In this document: piece by piece, positions 6,909 through 13,277 of the stretch
How the letters are laid out: every line of letters starts with the position of its first letter
Numbering within the stretch: position 1 is the first letter of the stretch
IMG/VR virus record: IMGVR_UViG_3300015371_000144
Span: 1 to 26,849 of that record
Direction: 5' to 3' (one strand)
Length of the DNA: 26,849 nucleotides
From: a virus
Translations under genes and position numbers: made by a program
Notes under the pieces: model-generated
Databases searched by the model: none
What the model was told of the DNA's origin: nothing
Seen by the model: only the letters and a program-made list of their open reading frames with translations

Positions 6909-7163
6909 ATGCCCAAGAGCAACAAGGCCACCCTGGCACGGATCGAGCGGGACTTCACCAACCACCCGCCGACGCCCGAGGTCCAGGCAGCCATGGAGGC
7001 GCTTCGCAAGAAGTACAAGGTGGTGGTGGCTGAGTTGCATAGCCTCAGCCACACCCGCGAGCAGTCGCTGGCCATCACCAACCTGGAACAGTCACTCATG
7101 TGGGCGATGGCTCACCTAGCCCGGACGAGCTATGACAACAGCATGAATGGGGATGGTGACTGA
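6909..7163 (+). CDS. acb2: Acb2-like anti-CBASS cyclic-nucleotide sponge
   Basis: The frame encodes 84 residues; AAAGGA sits 7 nt before the ATG. The layout matches the Acb2/Tad1-type helical hairpin family as I recall it from Pseudomonas phage Acb2: an N-terminal F-x-x-HPP turn (here FTNHPP, residues 16-21), a charged long helix (MEALRKKYKVVVAELHSL), then the hallmark second helix (S/T)RE(Q/K)SLA-(I/L)-T-x-LE-x-(S/A)-(L/V)-MWA ending in a LAR-type helix end. Acb2 oligomers bind and sequester the cyclic di/trinucleotides that activate CBASS effectors, blocking abortive infection. The residue before HPP is Asn rather than the Tyr I recall, so ligand preference may differ. A near-consensus promoter suits early expression. 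The call rests on motif reading, not a search. Confidence 0.78.
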   Translation: MPKSNKATLARIERDFTNHPPTPEVQAAMEALRKKYKVVVAELHSLSHTREQSLAITNLEQSLMWAMAHLARTSYDNSMNGDGD

Positions 7164-7164
7164 C

Positions 7165-8229
7165 ATGCAACAGCGTGTACTGTGGCGGACCCTGGGCATC
7201 TGCACCCTGCTTGGTGTGAGTGCGGTGGGGGCGGTGCACATGGCGAGTGACACCAACGCTGCCCCCGCAGGTGGTGGCCAAGAACCGTGCATGGTCTACC
7301 TGTACGACAAGACGTACGGGGACCACCCGACTTCATCAGTGGAAGAACCCGACTGCCCACCACCGGACTGCGAGCACAGCATCGCTGATGGCAGCGGCAC
7401 CACGTGGAAGCCCAAGGGCTGCCACCCCGGCACGACGGACCACCACACCTACCCGACCAACCCGCCGAGCACGCCGTGTTCGTCGGCGTGGGTCGATGAG
7501 CACGGCAACGCCCACGCGTATGACAACTGCGGCACGCAGCCCGCTACCACCAAGCCGGGGACGACGAGCACCACGTCCACCACAGTGGGCGGCTCCACAT
7601 CGACCACGTCGGGGTCTGGCACGTCCACCACGACGACGTCAGGTTCATCGACCACGTCTACCACCCGAGTGGTCCCACCACCGCCACCGCCTGGTGGGTC
7701 GAGCACGACGTCAAGCACGACCAGCACCACGGTGCGCCCAACGGTCCCGGTGATCACCGGTCCTGGCACGGTGGAGATCTTCCTGCGTGACGCGACGTCG
7801 GTGTGTCAGGTCGGCGTGCCGAAGATCCGCATTGACTTCGGCACCGAGAGCCAGTTCAACGGCAGGGTCGGAACCCTGACGATGAGCGACATCAACGGCA
7901 ACGTCATCTCGGTGCAGCCGCTGACCTACCAGGCCAACACCACGGCGTTCATCCTCTACCCCGGCACCGTCGTGGACGCCAACGGCGAGGCCATCGTGGT
8001 GCCTGGCTGGACGAAGAACTCGGATGGCTTTTGGGTGGAGGACCCGACCAACACCATCTGGCGCGAGGGCATCAACCTGCTGTACGAAGTCAACCCGAGC
8101 GCCACGGCGTTCGTTACATACCCGCCCGAGTCGAGCGGCTGTGCGACACCGACAGGACCGTTCCCTCCGGGGCCGGTCGGTCAGCCGCAAGCGCCGCACA
8201 CACCTGGCGGGCTCCCCATCACGGAGTAG
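7165..8229 (+). CDS. Secreted Cys-containing surface protein with Ser/Thr linker and Ig-like C-terminal domain
   Basis: The frame encodes 354 residues from ATG 7165, which follows the Acb2-like stop by 1 nt; in-frame ATGs at 7147 and 7153 overlap that gene. MQQRVLWRT plus a hydrophobic core to about residue 25 is a signal peptide or N-terminal anchor. Residues about 35-125 contain six cysteines with His/Pro-rich spacing (CPPPDC), probably a disulfide-bonded exported domain. A long Ser/Thr linker (TTSTTSTT types) and PPPPPP follow, then a beta-rich domain (about 195-335) with LYPGTVVDANGEAIVVPGW, a motif I associate with surface proteins of actinobacteria that often end in LPxTG. This protein lacks such a sorting signal and ends Pro/Gly-rich. 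It may be secreted, held by its N-terminus, or bound to the two upstream surface proteins. Confidence 0.8.
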   Translation: MQQRVLWRTLGICTLLGVSAVGAVHMASDTNAAPAGGGQEPCMVYLYDKTYGDHPTSSVEEPDCPPPDCEHSIADGSGTTWKPKGCHPGTTDHHTYPTNPPSTPCSSAWVDEHGNAHAYDNCGTQPATTKPGTTSTTSTTVGGSTSTTSGSGTSTTTTSGSSTTSTTRVVPPPPPPGGSSTTSSTTSTTVRPTVPVITGPGTVEIFLRDATSVCQVGVPKIRIDFGTESQFNGRVGTLTMSDINGNVISVQPLTYQANTTAFILYPGTVVDANGEAIVVPGWTKNSDGFWVEDPTNTIWREGINLLYEVNPSATAFVTYPPESSGCATPTGPFPPGPVGQPQAPHTPGGLPITE

Positions 8230-8248
8230 CCAAGGTATGGCATCATGG

Positions 8249-8279
8249 TCAGGCCCGTCCCACGAAGGGGCGGGCCTGA
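8249..8279 (+). terminator. Rho-independent terminator
   Basis: A 13-bp stem TCAGGCCCGTCCC / GGGGCGGGCCTGA (one T-G pair) with a 5-nt loop is followed by TCTGTTT. It begins 20 nt after the 7165-8229 stop and ends 19 nt before the VWA gene, again placing a hairpin in a leader. Confidence 0.75.
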
Positions 8280-8297
8280 TCTGTTTGGGAGAACAAG

Positions 8298-9008
8298 ATG
8301 GAGAAGACGCACGTGACGCTGTTGTGCGACCGCACCGGCAGCATGAGGGAGATCCTGGCCGACGCCCAGGGAGCGGTGAACAGCTTCCTGGACGAGCAGA
8401 AGCTGGTGGAGGGCGAGTGCACCCTGTGGCTGTGCGAGTTCGACAGCCCGGACTACGGCCACGAAGAGGACTGGTTCACCACCGTCCACGACGGCCCGAT
8501 CACCGACGCCAAGGAGTACCGCCTGGAGCCGCGCAACAACACGGCGCTGTACGACGCCCTGGCCCGAGCGATCACCGAGACGGGGCGCAAGCTGGAGCGC
8601 ATGCCCGAGGCCGAGCGGCCGCAGCGGGTCATCTTCGTGTGGCAGACGGACGGCCTGGAGAACGCCTCCAAGCACAACACCCGCGACGCCGTGCGGGCGA
8701 TGATCAAGCACCAGGAGGACGTCTACTCCTGGGTGTTCATCCCCCTGGGCTCCACGATGGACGCCGCCAAGGCCAACTCAGACATCCTGTGGGGCACGCA
8801 GAGCGCCGGGAACGTTGTGGCGGCTGCTGGCACCGGACACAGCCACAGCGTGGCTCACAGCCACGTCTCCGGGGTCGTGAGCACCCTGCGGACGGCGCAC
8901 TCGCATGAGGCCTACGCCGCCGCCTCGTACACCAACAAGGCCTCCTTCAACGCCGCTGGCGAGGAAGTGGACGAGCACGGCAACGTGGTCAACAAGACGA
9001 CGGTGTAG
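8298..9008 (+). CDS. VWA-domain protein with MIDAS motif
   Basis: The frame encodes 236 residues; GGGAGAA precedes the ATG. It is a compact von Willebrand factor A fold. LLCDRTGSM (residues 8-16) is the MIDAS D-x-T/S-x-S motif, NNTALYDAL (near 80) supplies the MIDAS threonine, and FVWQTDGLEN (near 118) is the second MIDAS acidic strand. These coordinate a divalent metal used for protein binding. The C-terminal 70 residues lie outside the core and carry three HSH clusters (HSHSVAHSH, then HSH), which could bind metal. No signal peptide is seen, so it is cytoplasmic. VWA proteins often act with AAA+ ATPases or as adaptors, but no such partner is in the window. It is the last plus-strand gene before a convergent terminator. 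Confidence 0.85.
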   Translation: MEKTHVTLLCDRTGSMREILADAQGAVNSFLDEQKLVEGECTLWLCEFDSPDYGHEEDWFTTVHDGPITDAKEYRLEPRNNTALYDALARAITETGRKLERMPEAERPQRVIFVWQTDGLENASKHNTRDAVRAMIKHQEDVYSWVFIPLGSTMDAAKANSDILWGTQSAGNVVAAAGTGHSHSVAHSHVSGVVSTLRTAHSHEAYAAASYTNKASFNAAGEEVDEHGNVVNKTTV

Positions 9009-9058
9009 TAGGGTTCGGGAACCTGCTTGACACGGCGGGTCTCTTGGGCAAACAAGAG

Positions 9059-9104
9059 GAAGGCCCCCACCCCCGGACCGGTTCTCCAAGGGGTGGGGGC
9101 CTTC
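9059..9104. terminator. Strong bidirectional terminator between the accessory and virion arms
   Basis: A perfect 15-bp stem, arms 9059-9073 and 9090-9104 (core GGCCCCCACCCC / GGGGTGGGGGCC), has a 16-nt loop. It is flanked by the convergent ends of the VWA gene and the 9112-9942 gene. An extra CTCTTG/CAAGAG hairpin (9041-9058) sits on the plus-gene side. The stem closes with A-T pairs that give T-rich ends on both strands. Confidence 0.82.
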
Positions 9105-9111
9105 TTGTGTG

Positions 9112-9942
9112 TCAGGACTTGGAGGCGTCCACCAGGGCCTTGCCCACAGCGCCCAGGATCTTCCTGATCCAGGCGTCGAAGCCCTCGTCGGTGGCCGCAG
9201 CCGACGCCTTGCCGTTGCGCTTGGCCGGGGCGGGCTCGTCGTCGTCCTTCGCCAGCGCGGCGTCCAGTTCCAACTCCTGCTGGCCCTCGTCGGGGTTCTC
9301 CTGGCGCTCCAGGATGGCGGCGATGAGGGCGGGCTTGGCCTTGCCGATGGCCTTGACGTCCAGGCCCTGACCCTTGGCCAGAGCGGTCAACTCGGGCACG
9401 GTCATCTTCTTCAAGTCGGCCTCGGTGAACTCGGTCGGCTCTTCGGGAGCGCCGTCCTCGTCATCGCCAGCGGCCGAGCCCGTCGTCTCTTCCTCGACCT
9501 CTTCGGCGTCGGCGGCGGCGAAGGTCAACTTCGTCATCTGGCCGTTGAGTTGGCGCACCGTGAAGCCCGCCTCGACCGCTGCCTCCACCAGGGCCATGAG
9601 ATCGGCGTCTTCCTCGACGTCGTCGTCCACGTCCACGAACAGCGTGAGCAGTTCGGGCTCGTCGTCGGGGTACTCCTGCATGAACTCGATCACCGACTCG
9701 GCGTCCTCGCTCGGGTTGAGTTCATCGGTCGATCCGGCGATCGTGGAGTCACCGATGGTGGCGAAGTACACCTCCTTGTCCTTCATCCACTGAGCGATGT
9801 ACTTCGTGGTGTTCTTCTCGCCCGGCTTGATGGCGAACCAGAACTCTGCCTGGGCCTCCACCGCCTTGGCCATCAGGTCTTCCAGCGAAGCGATGATCTC
9901 GGTCTTGTTGCCGGTTCCATCACCGGCGATCACGTACAGCAC
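9112..9942 (-). CDS. Acidic phage protein with SAP/Rho-N-like domain
   Basis: The frame encodes 276 residues with a GTG start at 9942, fixed by AGGAGG 6 nt upstream (9949-9954). The N-terminal half (about 1-135) is an alpha/beta-looking domain of unknown family with runs of Asp/Glu (VDVDDDVEEDAD). A disordered acidic linker follows (EEVEEETTG, DDEDGAPEEP). Residues about 172-212, FTEADLKKMTVPELTALAKG and the following KAKPALIAAIL, fit a SAP or Rho N-terminal helix-extended-helix fold, usually nucleic-acid binding. The C-terminus has a basic KRNGK patch and an amphipathic helix. It is the last gene of the leftward virion unit. A double TATGYAAC-type motif lies directly upstream of the ribosome-binding site. 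Its function is not recognised. Confidence 0.78.
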   Translation of the reverse strand: MLYVIAGDGTGNKTEIIASLEDLMAKAVEAQAEFWFAIKPGEKNTTKYIAQWMKDKEVYFATIGDSTIAGSTDELNPSEDAESVIEFMQEYPDDEPELLTLFVDVDDDVEEDADLMALVEAAVEAGFTVRQLNGQMTKLTFAAADAEEVEEETTGSAAGDDEDGAPEEPTEFTEADLKKMTVPELTALAKGQGLDVKAIGKAKPALIAAILERQENPDEGQQELELDAALAKDDDEPAPAKRNGKASAAATDEGFDAWIRKILGAVGKALVDASKS

Positions 9943-9952
9943 GTGATTCCTC

Positions 9953-9976
9953 CTGTTACATAGGGTGTTGCATAGC
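9953..9976. repeat. Tandem pair of CTGTTRCATAG-type motifs at the 9112-9942 gene leader
   Basis: CTGTTACATAG (9953-9963) and TGTTGCATAGC (9966-9976) are direct copies 13 bp apart. They lie between two genes, immediately upstream of and touching the AGGAGG site of the minus-strand gene, where a bound protein could control it. Read on the minus strand each contains TATGYAACA. Confidence 0.5.
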
Positions 9977-9983
9977 GGGCAGA

Positions 9984-10238
9984 TTACCTGCGTGAACCTC
10001 GCAGAACGGCCACCTTAGCCGCGTCGCCAGCCATCATCATCAAGGAGTCGAACCTGTACAACAGGGCCGCACCCCCTGCGACAGCCAGTGCGAAACGTGG
10101 ATCACCGCGGAAAGCCAGCGTGACCAGGCCTGATGCCGCTGTTATAGCAGCATGGAAGGCCCACGAAGGGGCTTCCACGTACTCCTTGGCGACCTGATCG
10201 AGCTTGTAGACGGCCAACGCCGCTGCCACGTAACGCAT
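9984..10238 (-). CDS. Small two-helix membrane protein, holin-like candidate
   Basis: The frame encodes 84 residues. Two hydrophobic segments are visible, about residues 24-43 (SWAFHAAITAASGLVTLAF) and 49-72 (FALAVAGGAALLYRF and following), joined by a short charged turn (RGDPR). The tail is basic (LRGSRR). Size and two-helix topology suit a class II holin or another small phage inner-membrane protein, and its position next to tail and lysis-type functions is compatible, but no endolysin gene lies beside it. The start has no clear Shine-Dalgarno; it is 19 nt downstream of the preceding stop, so coupling is possible. Other roles, such as a superinfection-exclusion membrane protein, are equally open. 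Confidence 0.65.
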   Translation of the reverse strand: MRYVAAALAVYKLDQVAKEYVEAPSWAFHAAITAASGLVTLAFRGDPRFALAVAGGAALLYRFDSLMMMAGDAAKVAVLRGSRR

Positions 10239-10257
10239 GTTTCGCAGGGTACCAGAC

Positions 10258-11523
10258 CTACGGAATCGTGTGCGACGGGAAGTCCACCAGGGGAGAACCG
10301 GTGTCGTAGATGCTCATGAGGTCCCAGTGGGTGTAGATCGACGTCCCAGCAGGCACCCAGTCGTACACCAAGCCCTGCTTGGCAATGGCTCCGTTCGTGT
10401 ACGTCCCGAACAGACGGGCTCCGACCAGGTATCTGTTGTTATACCAGAAGCTCAGTGTCTGATGTGTAACACCCTGCCAGGAGAAGTCGCCCAGCATCCC
10501 GGTCTGGCTGTCGCCGTCGAAGTAGTCCTTCAAGTCAGCGGAGCCCTCCAACAGGACCAAGTCGATGTCGAAGGCACCGTTTGACAACACCAGGAAGCCT
10601 GATCCGGCCATGTTGTCGGGCACCCGAGCCACGAAGCTGTGCCTCGTCCACGTGGAGCCCACCAGCATCTGATCGCTGACCGAATCGCTACTGGGGAGCC
10701 ACGACGTGTCCCAGTTGGCCAGCCCGAACTTGACCCAGGTCGCCCCACCCGTTGGCGCAGCGCGCACGTAGGCACTGGCACAGAAGAACTGGCTCGTCAA
10801 CAGCACCGGCAGGCTCTCCAACCGTGTTGCAGCAACACGCCCGAATGCCTTCAAGGCGTTGTCTACGCCGCCGACCGTGCGGGTGATCGTGCCGTTGGCC
10901 CGCCAGCCGAAGTTGCCCAGGTCTTCGAAGCTCGGGTTCGGCACGTAGTTGATCCGTTGTGGGAACAGGTAGACGTGCTGCGTGCGGGGCGGCTCCCAAG
11001 CGATCTCGCCCGGCGAGCGCACTAGGCCGGGCCAGGTGATGTCCACGTTGGCCGTGGGGCCGGTGCCGCGCAGCGACCAGCGCCACAGCACACGCGGGCT
11101 CTGCGCCACGGTGGCCACGGTCGAGCCGGGGTTGACGATCTGCCCGAACGACTCGTCGGTGATCAACAGCCACGGATTGAGCACGCCGTCGAGCGTGCCG
11201 TTGAAGTAGATCACCATGGCCGCCATGTACGTCGGCGGGATGTCCGCTGGCAGGTTGATGTCCTGGCCGAGCAACACGGAGTAGGTCGTCACCGGAGGCG
11301 TGCCCGCCGAAGCGGACGTCTGCGACGAGTCCAGCAGGGGCCTCGGTGTGGCCGCTCCGGTGATCTCCTGGTACCCGAGGCCACCCAACAGGTTTGCGAG
11401 CGCTGGAGGGGCACTGGAGGGGATGTCAGAGGGCGCTCGGGTGAGGAACGCTGCCCGAAAGGAGCCGGTGAAGCTGCCGAGGGCGCGCATGCGGGCCAGG
11501 GCCAGGTTGCTGAACACGAACAT
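10258..11523 (-). CDS. Tail/baseplate-associated protein with carbohydrate-binding-type domain
   Basis: The frame encodes 421 residues from ATG 11523, which shares one base with the preceding stop (TGATG); the open frame extends upstream but that part overlaps the gpI-like gene. Residues about 1-190 form an N-terminal region with a beta-rich part (WLLITDESFGQIVNPG). From about residue 200 the NYVPNPSFED motif begins a jelly-roll of the CBM4/9-like kind found in actinophage minor tail proteins, continuing through SLPVLLTSQFFCASAYVRA and ending near LKDYFDGD, another common mark of that group. The last 80 residues form a beta-rich tip. It follows the baseplate genes, so it is a likely receptor-binding or baseplate-rim component that contacts surface glycans. 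That role is inferred. Confidence 0.75.
   Translation of the reverse strand: MFVFSNLALARMRALGSFTGSFRAAFLTRAPSDIPSSAPPALANLLGGLGYQEITGAATPRPLLDSSQTSASAGTPPVTTYSVLLGQDINLPADIPPTYMAAMVIYFNGTLDGVLNPWLLITDESFGQIVNPGSTVATVAQSPRVLWRWSLRGTGPTANVDITWPGLVRSPGEIAWEPPRTQHVYLFPQRINYVPNPSFEDLGNFGWRANGTITRTVGGVDNALKAFGRVAATRLESLPVLLTSQFFCASAYVRAAPTGGATWVKFGLANWDTSWLPSSDSVSDQMLVGSTWTRHSFVARVPDNMAGSGFLVLSNGAFDIDLVLLEGSADLKDYFDGDSQTGMLGDFSWQGVTHQTLSFWYNNRYLVGARLFGTYTNGAIAKQGLVYDWVPAGTSIYTHWDLMSIYDTGSPLVDFPSHTIP
10823..10839. repeat. Perfect CGTGTTGC-A-GCAACACG palindrome
   Basis: A 17-bp interrupted perfect palindrome lies inside the tail-protein gene. On the coding strand it spells the codons CGT GTT GCT GCA ACA CGG, a cluster of AT-ending codons in a gene that otherwise prefers GC-ending ones. 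It belongs to the dispersed GTTG/CAAC family described in the findings. Confidence 0.6.
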
Positions 11524-13277
11524 CAGGTGCCTCCGGGCTCGCCCAAGAAGCTCTGTGGCCCGTGGAGCTTCTTGGAGGACACGCCAAGGGTGAGGAACAC
11601 ATCCGGGCCGATCGGGGCTACAGCGCCACCTGAGACGTTGAAGCGGGTCATGCTGACCATGCTGACGAAGCGCCCCATCGCTGGCCGCACCGCGGGGTTG
11701 GTCTGGTTGCCCAGCCAGGCACTCGATCCGATCCACCAGAGCGCCGGGAGAGCGTATGCAGCGTCGAAGCCGCCGTTGGCCACCGTGGGGGCGAAGTCGG
11801 AGAACGAGAACTCCTGCCAGGTCCCCGAGTCGTTGCTGGCAGGCCCAGTGGGGCCGGTGGATGCGTCCCGGAAGGTGCCGGTGGCGTCGAACCACAACAG
11901 GGCGAGCACCACGCGGGCCTGCGGTGGTAGGTCCTTGAACACGTTCCACGACGTGGAGCGGGAGGCGGTGACGTTGGTCTTCGACGTGCTGGCCACGTTC
12001 CACGTCGTCCTGCGCTCAGCGACCAGCCCCACCTTCCACGTGGTGGAGCGCGTCGCCTGCACGAACGTCGTCGGGTTCCACGTGTTGCGCAGGAACTGCC
12101 CGGACATCTCGTAGAGGCCCCCAGGGGTCACAGGGATGCCGTACAGGGCCGTGTTGGTGTTGAGCACGGTGCCGCAGACCAGGACGATGTCGGGGCCGCG
12201 CCCGTTGACGACCATCGAGCCCGTCCCACCGGGTGGCACAAGCGCTGACCGGGGGTCGGTGTTCTTGGCCAGGATGGCCGTCGTCACGGTGTGGCTGGAG
12301 GCGAACTGGCCGGGGTTCAACGGGTCTTCCAGCTTGGCCAGGATCGTGGGGTTGGTGGTCGATGTCCAGTGGCCGATGCCCCAGTTCAGGTCGGCGGCCA
12401 GCAGGCTGCTCATCCCGTACTGCGACACGTCGCCGCCGTTGAAGTCACCGTCGTCCACCGACAGCAGAGCATTGCCGCTGGTGGTCACGTCGCAGGGGTA
12501 GTGCGTGGCCGCCTCGATCAACTCCCGCAAGCCCATCGTGGTGCCACGCAGGGCGTTGAGGTCGTCCAGTTGCTGCAACATCGAGCGCTGTCTGGCCTCG
12601 CCCAGGACGGGCTCGTCGGGGACGCCGAAGTTGTAGCCCAGGTGCTTCAACAGCCGGGAAGGCGCACGGTCCACGTTGAACACGTCGCGCACACCATCGG
12701 CCAGCGTGTTGGAGTAGTCCAACTCGTAGCCGAGGATGCGGCTGAACGTGCGCAGCGGCCCGTTGCGACCATCCGCCGCCTGCATGTCGTCAGTCCGTTG
12801 ATAGAACATCGGCAGGACGTTGAACAGGAACTGCGACCAACCGTGATCCGAGGGCACGGCGTTGTCCTGGGAGTACACCAGCGCCCACTGCCCGCTGATC
12901 CACAGGAACAGGCTGTAGTAGTAGAAGTTCCCCGGCGTCAGCGGGTGGTCCACCACCTGTTGTGACAAGTCGTTGGTGTGCGGAGTGGCCTCTTCGTGGT
13001 ACCAGATGGCCACGCCGTCCTGTGGAGTGGTCGGAGCGCCGAAGCCGCCACGCACCAGCACGGCCTTGGACCACAGGATCGTCTTGGGCACCTGCACCGT
13101 GATCACCATGCGGTCGTAGAACCGAGGCGTGACGATGAGGTTGGTGCCCGACACTTCCTCGGGCGTGATCGGCTGCGGGCCGTAGCGCAGGGCACCGCGG
13201 AAGCCGCCGTCCCCAGGACGCAGGACATCGCCACCGGTCGTGCGCCTGATGACGAACGGACGCCACTCCGTGGCCAT
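11523..13277 (-). CDS. gpI-like baseplate/tail protein with repeat-containing C-terminal extension
   Basis: The frame encodes 584 residues; ATG 13277 overlaps the baseplate-J stop by one base. Residues about 140-275 match the tail protein I (P2 gpI / contractile wedge) pattern: LPMFYQRTD, then LRTFSRILGYELD, DVFNVDRAPSRLLKHLGYNFG, and RQRSMLQQLDDLNALRGTT leading to a Gly-Leu turn and a short beta end. In contractile tails this protein completes the wedge next to the J-like protein and links to fibres. The extra C-terminal 300 residues are beta-rich and contain three TTW-(K/N)-V-type repeats around residues 410-445 (for example RRTTWNV and STSWNV), which suggests an appended binding or trimer domain. 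Gene order directly after the J-like gene supports the call. Confidence 0.82.
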   Translation of the reverse strand: MATEWRPFVIRRTTGGDVLRPGDGGFRGALRYGPQPITPEEVSGTNLIVTPRFYDRMVITVQVPKTILWSKAVLVRGGFGAPTTPQDGVAIWYHEEATPHTNDLSQQVVDHPLTPGNFYYYSLFLWISGQWALVYSQDNAVPSDHGWSQFLFNVLPMFYQRTDDMQAADGRNGPLRTFSRILGYELDYSNTLADGVRDVFNVDRAPSRLLKHLGYNFGVPDEPVLGEARQRSMLQQLDDLNALRGTTMGLRELIEAATHYPCDVTTSGNALLSVDDGDFNGGDVSQYGMSSLLAADLNWGIGHWTSTTNPTILAKLEDPLNPGQFASSHTVTTAILAKNTDPRSALVPPGGTGSMVVNGRGPDIVLVCGTVLNTNTALYGIPVTPGGLYEMSGQFLRNTWNPTTFVQATRSTTWKVGLVAERRTTWNVASTSKTNVTASRSTSWNVFKDLPPQARVVLALLWFDATGTFRDASTGPTGPASNDSGTWQEFSFSDFAPTVANGGFDAAYALPALWWIGSSAWLGNQTNPAVRPAMGRFVSMVSMTRFNVSGGAVAPIGPDVFLTLGVSSKKLHGPQSFLGEPGGT

